From: an uncultured Bacteroidota bacterium
GTDB lineage: Bacteria > Bacteroidota > Bacteroidia > JADZBD01
Assembly (NCBI GenBank): GCA_937924855.1
Contig: CALEYQ010000080.1
Location: 124,001-188,000, forward strand
DNA length: 64,000 nt
Direction of reading: 5' to 3'
Both the position numbers and the translations under genes were made by a program. Positions within the stretch are counted from its first letter, which is position 1, and each line of letters starts with the position of its first letter. Positions 1-8,300 of this stretch are shown one piece after another. Below the pieces are notes generated by a model. That model did not search any database. It had not been told where the DNA came from and saw only the letters and a program-made list of their open reading frames with translations.

Positions 1-14
1 TTAAACCGAATCGG

Positions 15-779
15 TTAAAATCGGAGCATGAAATGTTCTTTGTGGTGGCGGGGATGAAAAAAAACAATGCCGGTCTCAAAAAGATCCAGAGATAAAGTAA
101 CCCGGGGATGCGATTTAATTGTGTTCCATGCCCTGATCATTCCCCCGGACCAGCGGATGTCGTCGAAAACAAAAATGCTGTCTTCTGAAGCCTTTGGCAG
201 ACAAAGTCTGAAGTACTCAAGGGTAGCGGATTCGGTATGGTTCCCATCAAAATAAATGAAGTCGGGACTTTCCTCATGGGCAAGAATCCGGGGAATGTGG
301 TCTGAAAAATTTCCTGCCTGTAAGGAAACATTATCCAGTTTAAGATTCCCGAGAATGCGATTGGCCACATCCAGAACACCCGGGCAACCATCCAAAGACA
401 TCACCTTTGTTTCGGAGGAGGGGGCTGCCAGATATGCCGTAGAAACTCCCAGGCTGGTACCCAGTTCCAAAACCCGTTTCGGCTTGTATTTTTCCACCAT
501 TCTGAAAAGCAGTTTTCCTTTTCTGGGAGAGGCAAGTGATTTTCTGGCAATCGCCGCAATTTTTCGGGGGCCGGACTTTCCGGTTCCCAGGTCGGTAAAC
601 TCTATTGATTCCTGTGAAGCAAGGAGTTTTTTCCGTTCCGCTTCAATTTCCTGAAACTTATAAAAGGGCTCGGGATTCCCCAGTACCCGGTTATAGAATT
701 CAAACACGAAGGGAGAGTGAATTCCCGAAGCTGTTTTTGCTTTTAGGAGGAAGGAAATATATTCTTTAATTTTATTCAA
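15..779 (-). CDS. class I SAM-dependent O-methyltransferase-like protein
   Basis: A 254-residue protein predicted to transfer a methyl group from S-adenosylmethionine to an unidentified acceptor in the cytoplasm. The SAM-binding loop ELGTSLGVS lies near residues 105-113. An acidic strand near 173 (IYFDGNH) and FVFDDIRW near 203 match the later motifs of catechol-O-methyltransferase-like folds. The start is a TTG codon at 779; no in-frame ATG lies close by, and the N-terminal segment with GIHSPFVF is typical of this Bacteroidota family, so the early start is preferred. It is transcribed divergently from the asparaginase gene. On the minus strand, TAGATTTG at 815-808 is a possible -7 element, but I see no good -33 partner. 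The substrate cannot be told from sequence. Confidence 0.8.
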   Translation of the reverse strand: MNKIKEYISFLLKAKTASGIHSPFVFEFYNRVLGNPEPFYKFQEIEAERKKLLASQESIEFTDLGTGKSGPRKIAAIARKSLASPRKGKLLFRMVEKYKPKRVLELGTSLGVSTAYLAAPSSETKVMSLDGCPGVLDVANRILGNLKLDNVSLQAGNFSDHIPRILAHEESPDFIYFDGNHTESATLEYFRLCLPKASEDSIFVFDDIRWSGGMIRAWNTIKSHPRVTLSLDLFETGIVFFHPRHHKEHFMLRF

Positions 780-814
780 TGTATTTAACTCTGATCTATT
801 AAAAATACAAATCT

Positions 815-1843
815 ATGGGCATGACAAGGATAATACTTTTAATAATTTCAATTTTCAATTTTATTATTATGGAATCTCAGGAAAAAAAATTCGGATTGGT
901 AATACATGGTGGAGCGGGCACCATTAAAAAAGAAAACCTGAGCAAGGAACTGGAAGCGGAATATTTTAAAGTAATGAATGAGGCGCTGAAGGCCGGTTAT
1001 GAAATTCTTGAGAAAGGTGGAAGTGCCCTGGCTGCCGTGGAGGCTGCCATAATTATCATGGAGGATTCCCCGCTTTTCAATGCCGGTAAGGGCAGTGTAT
1101 TTTCACACGATGAAAAAAACGAACTGGATGCCAGCATTATGGATGGGAAAACCGGAGGAGCCGGAGCGGTTTCCGGGGTGGGTACTATCAAAAATCCAAT
1201 TACTACCGCCCGTTTTGTAATGGAAAAAAGTCCGCATGTTTTACTTTCCGGAAAAGGGGCCGAAATTTTTGCAGAAAAAATGGGACAGGTTCCCGTACCT
1301 CCCTCCTACTTTTTTGATGCCCGAAGGTTCGAGCAATTAAAAAAAATCAAAGAAACGGATAAAATAAAACTGGATCACAGCAGCGACACGACGGGCATGT
1401 TGTTTCCGGATACGGATTACGGGGATAAAAAATTCGGGACTGTAGGATGCGTAGCCCTTGACAAAAACGGAAATCTGGCCGCCGGTACCAGTACGGGTGG
1501 CATGACCAATAAAAAATTCGGTCGGGTTGGGGATGCACCCATCATAGGGGCGGGCACTTTTGCCAAAAACTCTACCTGTGCCATTTCCTGCACCGGGCAT
1601 GGGGAGTATTTTATCCGGAATGTTGTTGCCTATGATGTTTCCGCCCTCATGGAATACAAAGGGATGAGCCTGGATGCAGCCTCAAATCTTGTTATTCAGA
1701 AAAAGTTAAAGGAGCAGGGCGGCGAGGGAGGATTGATTGGGATTGACAAAAAAGGGAATATTGTAATGCCCTTTAACACATCCGGCATGTACCGGGGTTA
1801 TATGATCAACGGAAAATCGGAGGTTAAAATTTACAAGGATTGA
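815..1843 (+). CDS. isoaspartyl peptidase / L-asparaginase (Ntn-hydrolase, family T2)
   Basis: A 342-residue member of the plant-type asparaginase family, which hydrolyses isoaspartyl dipeptides and asparagine after autocleavage into two subunits. HGGAG at residues 30-34 and the GTVGCVALD segment are diagnostic; Thr209 of GTVG is the expected cleavage site and nucleophile. The later TSTGGMTNK and TGHGE motifs fit substrate binding. The first 18 residues are hydrophobic and could be a signal peptide for periplasmic export. A second in-frame ATG at 869 would give a cytoplasmic form that starts just before the conserved fold. It abuts the convergent purS gene with no spacer. Family assignment is secure; location is inferred. 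Confidence 0.9.
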   Translation: MGMTRIILLIISIFNFIIMESQEKKFGLVIHGGAGTIKKENLSKELEAEYFKVMNEALKAGYEILEKGGSALAAVEAAIIIMEDSPLFNAGKGSVFSHDEKNELDASIMDGKTGGAGAVSGVGTIKNPITTARFVMEKSPHVLLSGKGAEIFAEKMGQVPVPPSYFFDARRFEQLKKIKETDKIKLDHSSDTTGMLFPDTDYGDKKFGTVGCVALDKNGNLAAGTSTGGMTNKKFGRVGDAPIIGAGTFAKNSTCAISCTGHGEYFIRNVVAYDVSALMEYKGMSLDAASNLVIQKKLKEQGGEGGLIGIDKKGNIVMPFNTSGMYRGYMINGKSEVKIYKD

Positions 1844-2098
1844 TCAGGAAAGCGGCTCAATTTTAAATTCGTAAAATTCCATAATCTGATTGGCCAGTAA
1901 TTTTTTGCAGGCCTCCTCTACTTTAATTTTTGCCGTTTTTTCGTCCGGCGCTTCAATTTCAAGGGTGATGTGTTTCCCGATTCTCACGTTTCCAATTTCC
2001 GGAAGCCCTACATTTACCATACTTTTTGTTACGGCTTTCCCCTGGGGATCGAGGAGGGCTTTCAGGGGCATTACATCTATTTCAGCTTTAAATTTCAT
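1844..2098 (-). CDS. purS: phosphoribosylformylglycinamidine synthase subunit PurS
   Basis: An 84-residue protein matching PurS, the small dimeric subunit that bridges PurL and PurQ in the FGAM synthase complex of purine synthesis. The DPQGKAVTKSM segment and the VGKHITLEI-like strand (here IGKHITLEIEA) are family hallmarks. Its ATG overlaps the stop of pssA by four bases (ATGA), so the two are probably translationally coupled. No purL or purQ lies in the window. Many Bacteroidota use a single large PurL that does not need PurS, so the partner of this protein has to be sought elsewhere in the genome. Confidence 0.88.
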   Translation of the reverse strand: MKFKAEIDVMPLKALLDPQGKAVTKSMVNVGLPEIGNVRIGKHITLEIEAPDEKTAKIKVEEACKKLLANQIMEFYEFKIEPLS

Positions 2099-3009
2099 GA
2101 ATGCGGATTGTTTTCGTTCTTTTTAATAAAATGCTCCAAAAGACTAATAAGGATGTACAAAATTATAATTAAAGGTATTCCGGCGAACTGAAATAATATC
2201 AACAGCAACACAGCCCCGATAATAAGCAGGTAACGCAAGGCATTCCCGCGCAAACCAAAGGACTTGAATTTTAATCCGATCAGGGGCAGTGGTGAAACCA
2301 GCAGAAAAGACATGATGGGAGCCAAAGCACAGAGCACATAAGGATTGAAAAAAAAGCGGGCCGCCGGGTTATCGGGAAGGATGTAGTTTGAAGCGGAAGC
2401 TGTTTCTGAAAACATATTCCCCAGAATTTTTGCCCCCAGATCGATAAAGTCGGCCACACCTCCCTCGCCCTTGGTTACGGGGCCTGAATAAAGGTCGAAA
2501 TGAGCCGGAAAAATGCGGAGGATAAAGGGCAGGGATGCAAAAAAAAGTGCATTGGCAGGCGTTGGCAGGCCAATAAAACCGTGGGTTTGCCGGGTGTCGA
2601 TGTTAAACTTTGCCAAACGCCAGGCCGAAAAAACCGGAATCAGCAAAGCCAGAAATGGGGCCAGAAAGGGAGTACCGCCCAATGCACCGGGAACAACGGA
2701 CAAGTCGCCACTAAGTACAGAATTTACACCTGTGGTAAGCAGCGAAAACTGAATTGTTTTAAATAAAATAAAGGCAGGAAGAACCCCAAAACTAACCATA
2801 TCGGCCAGGGAGTCTAATTGTTTTCCGAGTTCAGAAAACGACTTTAGGAGCCTTGCTAAAAATCCGTCCAGAAAGTCGAGAAGGGCGGCCAAAAAAACCA
2901 AGCCCGCGCCTGCCATGAGATTTCCCTCAAGGACAAATAAAATTCCAATACATCCGCACAACAGGTTTCCCAGCGTAATAAAATTCGGAATGTTTGAAAT
3001 CAACCACAT
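2095..3009 (-). CDS. pssA: CDP-diacylglycerol--serine O-phosphatidyltransferase
   Basis: A 304-residue inner-membrane enzyme making phosphatidylserine, the precursor of phosphatidylethanolamine, from CDP-diacylglycerol and serine. The CDP-alcohol phosphatidyltransferase motif is complete: D45, D48, G49, A52, R53, G62, D66 and D70. Several hydrophobic segments surround it. It is somewhat longer than many family members because of a loop of about 60 residues near 180-235 between membrane segments. It is the first gene of a two-gene minus-strand unit with purS (4-base overlap), and is separated from the upstream acyltransferase gene by 24 bases. Confidence 0.88.
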   Translation of the reverse strand: MWLISNIPNFITLGNLLCGCIGILFVLEGNLMAGAGLVFLAALLDFLDGFLARLLKSFSELGKQLDSLADMVSFGVLPAFILFKTIQFSLLTTGVNSVLSGDLSVVPGALGGTPFLAPFLALLIPVFSAWRLAKFNIDTRQTHGFIGLPTPANALFFASLPFILRIFPAHFDLYSGPVTKGEGGVADFIDLGAKILGNMFSETASASNYILPDNPAARFFFNPYVLCALAPIMSFLLVSPLPLIGLKFKSFGLRGNALRYLLIIGAVLLLILFQFAGIPLIIILYILISLLEHFIKKNENNPHS

Positions 3010-3033
3010 ATTGTCTGCAAAGCTAATTAGATT

Positions 3034-4146
3034 TTACGTTTTCCTGAACCGGGCAGAAATGTTCAAAAAGAACTTTTCAAATCCAAAATAGCTCAGGGTT
3101 GAAAAGAGGATTGTGAGTGTCAATAAAATCAAAGGCCGGACAACATAAATTTCAACCGGGGAGTTTCCCAGGAAGTCTTTAAAAAAAGAGAAATGAAGCA
3201 GGGTTATGGCAATTCCATGAAACACATACAATCCGTAGGATATTTTACCCAAAAAACGAATGGGTTTAAGGGCTCCGGCGTTGAAAAGGCGGTTCTCACC
3301 GTAACACTGATCAAAAATTACAAAGGTGAATAACAGTCCGAAAACCAGACGTTCAAACACATAGGCCTTACCAAAGCCAAAGATGGGATTGTATGTAAAA
3401 AGGAGAATGGCCAATAGAGCGTACAACAGGAACACGGTGCTTCTACGCAAGGATTTTAAGAGATTGAAAAATTCATTTTCAAAGACACAGGACCAGGCAA
3501 GGATGCCTCCCAGAGCAAAATTCGAAACAATACCCAGGGTGTGAAAAAGCAAGCCCGGATGATCAGGACCCAGGTAATACCTGAAAAACAGCGAGGTAAA
3601 GATCAGCAGGAAGCAAAAATGGAGGGCATATTTTTTAAAAAACCGCAACCACAATCCCCAGGCAAGATAAAACTGCTCTTCAACGGAAAGGGTCCATAAA
3701 AAAACCATAAAAAACAAAAAATTCTGTCCATCCTCCATCACGTAAAAATTAAGGGTAAAGGACAGGAACCAAACGGGTGAAGGAAGCGGGCTTACTGAAA
3801 TTTCAAAAAGGGGTGCGAGGCTGACCAAAACAAATCCTGCAACAACAATTAAAAAGTAGAGGGGCCAGATGCGGAGAGAGCGGCGGATAAAATAATTTTT
3901 AAAACTGAAACCACCCGATGTTTCATATTCGCCAAGAATGGTGAATGTGATAAGGAAGGAACTCAGCACAAAGAAAAAATCAAGTCCTGCAAAACCCAGG
4001 TGGGTCAATGAGGTATCAGTAGAAAAGGCCGGTTTATCGTGGCCTGAAAAAGAGATTGAAAAAAGAGCGTGGGAACAGAAAATAAGCAGAAAGCCAAAGA
4101 ACCTGAGACCATCGAGGTTTGGAAAGTATAAGGGCTTACGGTTCAT
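3034..4146 (-). CDS. acyltransferase family 3 (OafA/YrhL-type) membrane protein
   Basis: A 370-residue polytopic membrane protein of the acyltransferase-3 family, which O-acylates (often O-acetylates) surface sugars or lipids. The N-terminal LDGLRFFGFLLIFCSHALF segment carries the family's Arg and the catalytic His of the first helix. About ten hydrophobic helices follow, with RRSLRIWPLYF and WTLSVEEQFYL matching the two conserved internal blocks. The acceptor is not known from context. It is divergent from the PorV-like gene, and its ATG at 4146 lies about 100 bases from that gene's preferred start. Confidence 0.85.
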   Translation of the reverse strand: MNRKPLYFPNLDGLRFFGFLLIFCSHALFSISFSGHDKPAFSTDTSLTHLGFAGLDFFFVLSSFLITFTILGEYETSGGFSFKNYFIRRSLRIWPLYFLIVVAGFVLVSLAPLFEISVSPLPSPVWFLSFTLNFYVMEDGQNFLFFMVFLWTLSVEEQFYLAWGLWLRFFKKYALHFCFLLIFTSLFFRYYLGPDHPGLLFHTLGIVSNFALGGILAWSCVFENEFFNLLKSLRRSTVFLLYALLAILLFTYNPIFGFGKAYVFERLVFGLLFTFVIFDQCYGENRLFNAGALKPIRFLGKISYGLYVFHGIAITLLHFSFFKDFLGNSPVEIYVVRPLILLTLTILFSTLSYFGFEKFFLNISARFRKT

Positions 4147-4250
4147 ACCATTACAAATATCGCCCGGGTGGGGGAAAGCAGCAATATTACCCCCAAAATA
4201 CCGTTAAAATGCATATTAAATGGCCGATTTTCATTAATTTAGAACGTTTT

Positions 4251-5330
4251 ATGAAAAATTTTCTTTCTCTTGTTTTAACCCTGTCATTTTTTCTGACAAA
4301 CGGTATATCCCAAATCAGAAAATACAGCAATGAATTTTTAGCCATTGGAGTGGGAGCCCGGGCGCTGGGGATGTCGAACGCCGTGGTTGGCAGTGTTCGG
4401 GATGTCACCTCTGGCTATTGGAATCCGGGAGGGTTGAATCATCTGAACAATGACCTTCAGGTTGGATTGATGCATGCCAATTACTTTGCAAATCTGGCCA
4501 AGTATGATTATATCGGGTTAGCTAAAAGAATAGACAGCAGCAGTGTGGGCGGATTTTCCATGGTAAGATTTGGGGTGGATGACATACCCAATACCACAGA
4601 ATTGATCGACAATCAGGGTAACATCGACTACAACCGCATTACCACTTTCTCGGCTGCCGATTATGCATTTATTTTTTCTTATGCACGGGATCTGGGAATA
4701 AAGGGATTGTATGTGGGAGCCAATGCGAAAATTATTCGCAGGAAGGTAGGCGATTTTGCCGGCGCCTGGGGATTTGGTCTTGACGCAGGAGCCCAATATG
4801 AAAAAGGTCCCTGGAATTTCGGACTTATGTTGCGGGATGTGACCTCAACATTCAATGCCTGGAAATTTAATCTCGACGACCGGATGAAAGAAGTATTTGT
4901 TCAAACCGGCAATGAAATTCCGGTAAACTCACTTGAGATTACCATGCCCCGGATGATTGCGGGTGTGAGCCGGTGGTGGGAATTAGGAAAAAAATTCAGT
5001 CTTCGCGGAGCCGCAGATTTCGACTTTACATTTGACGGAAAACGAAACGTTTTAATAAAGTCCAGTGTAGTTAGCATTGATCCCCATTTTGGCGTTGAGG
5101 CAGGTTATCGCGATATTATTTTCCTGAGGGGCGGCATTGGGAACATTCAGAAAGAAACCGATTTCAGAGGTGGAACCATTACCACCCTTCAACCCAATAT
5201 GGGTGTGGGTTTAAAGATAAAACAGGTGGCCCTCGATTACGGCCTCACCGACATTGGAGATGTATCAGCCGCTTTATACTCGCATATATTTTCATTACGA
5301 TTCGATATTAACAAACAGCCTAAACCTTGA
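4251..5330 (+). CDS. PorV/PorQ-family outer-membrane protein (PorV2-like)
   Basis: A 359-residue outer-membrane beta-barrel of the PorV/PorQ (FadL-like) family. PorV is the shuttle that takes type IX secretion cargo from the translocon to the sortase. The ATG at 4251 is chosen over upstream starts because it yields a clean signal peptide (KNFLSLVLTLSFFLTNGIS) followed by the family's ARALGMSNAVVGSVRDVTSGYWNPGGL-like N-terminal region. The pattern of alternating strands and the YGLTDIGD...HIFSLRFD end are typical. The stop overlaps the TTG start of the PorU-like gene by four bases, so the pair is probably co-translated. Whether this is the main PorV or a paralogue (PorV2) is not settled by sequence alone; the long partner suggests the paralogue. 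Confidence 0.82.
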   Translation: MKNFLSLVLTLSFFLTNGISQIRKYSNEFLAIGVGARALGMSNAVVGSVRDVTSGYWNPGGLNHLNNDLQVGLMHANYFANLAKYDYIGLAKRIDSSSVGGFSMVRFGVDDIPNTTELIDNQGNIDYNRITTFSAADYAFIFSYARDLGIKGLYVGANAKIIRRKVGDFAGAWGFGLDAGAQYEKGPWNFGLMLRDVTSTFNAWKFNLDDRMKEVFVQTGNEIPVNSLEITMPRMIAGVSRWWELGKKFSLRGAADFDFTFDGKRNVLIKSSVVSIDPHFGVEAGYRDIIFLRGGIGNIQKETDFRGGTITTLQPNMGVGLKIKQVALDYGLTDIGDVSAALYSHIFSLRFDINKQPKP

Positions 5331-8300
5331 AGAAAAGTTTACTTTGTTTTTTTCTGGTTTTCTTTCCCGTTCTGTTCAGCTTTTCCCAACCCTTCGGAAA
5401 TGAGTGGATAAACTACTCGCAATCCTATTACAAATTTCGCATTACCGCCGATGGCGTTTACCGCATCGACTCCACTGCCCTCTCCAACGCAGGCATTCCG
5501 CTCGGGAGTATAGACCCAAGGCGATTCCAGATTTTTGGCCGGGGCCGTGAAATTCCTATATATGTAGCCGGGGAAGGTGACGGAGTATTTAACTCCGGCG
5601 ACTACATTGAATTTTATGCCTTCCGTAACGATGGGTTCCTTGATTCATTGCTGTACGACACGGCCGACATTACCAATCCATACCACAGCCTTATAAACGA
5701 TACTGCACATTATTTTCTAACCTGGAATCTGAATTCCACCAATAATTTACGCTTTGCCTTTATCAGCGACACAACATTCAGTCAGTACAGTCCTGCCCCT
5801 TATTTTTTCAGAGAATTGTTTTACACCGGAACCAACGAATACCAGCTGGGAAAAAGAAATGTTTTCGGGTGGTATACTGCCCGATATGATGCCGGTGAGG
5901 GCTGGACTTTCCCCCGGTTTTCCAAAGGCAATTCAAATAACCATGCCTACACAACAACCAATGTTTATTCCGGAGGACCACCAGCACAATTCAGGTGCGG
6001 AGTAATTGGCGTATCGGATGATTTCACCCAGCCATTGAATCCCGATCACCAGATTCAGATTAGTTATAATGGATTTTCAGGGAACACCCAATTAGCAGAT
6101 TCCCTCTACAATGGTTTTCACCAGATGAAATTTTCTTTTACTATTCCCGCCACCAATCTGACGGGAAGCACCAACTTTAATTTTCTGAGTGTTTCGAATC
6201 CTTTATTTACCTGGGGAAATCTGACGGCCGTATCTTTTTCGCGTTTGAAATACCCGCACACCTTTGACCTGGAAGGAAATTCAACCTACCGGATGTTTAT
6301 TCCGGATCATCCTACCGAGGCAAAATCATTACTGAACATTACCAATTACAATGGAGGATCAGGCCAGGTATTTCTGCTGGATCTTACCAACCGCAGAAGA
6401 TTTGAAGTTTTTCAGAACGGTCCCGGGTTCCGGGTTTTGGTTCCCAACAGTGGAGGAGAGAAGTTTTGTTTTCTGTTTAATAATGCCCAACCCCTTTCTA
6501 TTACTACCCTCGTTCCTGCCGGAAATCTGGGTTTGTTCACTGATTTCACGAATGTCAATTTCGATTCTGCCTATATCATAGTAACCCATCCCGTTTTTTG
6601 GGCTGAATCGCAGCAATATGCCAATTACCGTTCCTCATTACCCGGCGGAGGATTTAACGTGGTAATGGCCAACATTACGGAACTGTATGATCAGTTTGCA
6701 TTCGGGATAAAATACCACCCTGCTTCAATCCGGAGGTTTTCCGCCTTTGCCTACGCCAATACAAACATCAAACCTTCAAATTTATTTTTAATCGGAAAAG
6801 ACATCCAGATTAATACGGCCAGGAACAATGCTTCCTTACTGGCCCAAACTTATGTTCCTTCGATGGGATATCCTGCCAGCGATAATTTGCTTACGGCAGG
6901 TTTGGGAAATACCATTAATGAACCGCTGATTCCAACAGGCCGTATTGCCGCAAAAAATCCGCAAAACATTCTGGACTATCTCAATAAAGTAATTGCGCAC
7001 GAATCGAATGCACCTGCCGAATGGATGAAACAGGTTATGCACTTTGGGGGCGGATCATCCACAACAGAGCAATCTGCTTTTGCCAGTTTCCTGAGCGATT
7101 ATGAAACCATCATTGAAGACACTTTGTTCGGGGGATTCGTTCATACCTTTTTAAAATCATCTTCCCAGCCCATTCAGATTACGCTTGCCGATTCCGTGGA
7201 GCGATTGATAAATTCCGGGGTAAGCATCATGACCTTTTTCGGGCATGCCTCAGGTAACAGTTTTGATCAGAACCTTGATTTTCCGGGCAACTACAATAAT
7301 CCGGGGCGGCATCCCCTTATCATAGCCAATTCCTGTTATACGGGGGATATTCATCAGCCCACCACTGCGTTTGTTTCCAGTGCCAGCGAAACCTGGGTAT
7401 TTACGCCCAACCGGGGAAGCATTGGATTTCTGGCATCGGTGGGTCAGGGAACAACTTATTACCTCAATCAGATTTCCAGAAACTTATACAAACAACTCGG
7501 CATTTATAATTATGGAAATTCCATTGGAAAATGTCTGCAAGCCGCCTTTGACACTATTCAGGGTAACGGTTCCGACCACCTAATGAATGCCTCCATTCTG
7601 GAATTTACCATTCACGGTGACCCTGCAGTAATAGTTAAAGGATGGAAAAAACCCGATTATGCCATTGCCGATTCTTCGGTTTTTTTCAGTCCGAAAGGAA
7701 CCCTCACTCTCGACCTTGATTCCTTTACCATTCATGTTGCCGTAGCCAATTTGGGAAAAGCCACAAGCGACACGGTAATGGTTGAAATCCGCCGCATTTT
7801 TCCCGACAACACCGATACGGTTTATACAAAACCCATCCCTTTTGTTTATTACCGGGACACTTTATCCTTGCGGCTTCCCATTGACATTGCCCGGGGCCCC
7901 GGATTAAACAAATTTGAAGTATGGGTTGATTCACCTCAAAACATAGATGAGCTGAACGAAAACAATAATCGTCTTTTAAATCCGGCAACCGTTCTCATTC
8001 TTGCCGGAGATATTTTCCCGGTTTACCCCTATAAATATGCCATCATTCCGAATGATACCGTAGTGCTGAAAGCAAGTACCGGAAATCCTTTTGATATTCC
8101 AAGGAACTACCGATTTGAAGTTGACACTAATGATTTATTTCTTGCGCCGCTTGCGGTGGGAACCGTATTGGCTCCTGGGGGTGTTGTAAGCTGGAAAGCT
8201 CCCCTGCAATTAACCGACAGCACCGTATATTTCTGGAGGGTACGAAGAGACACTTCCGACACAACCAATTTCCGCTGGAAAGAATCATCCTTTCAATACA

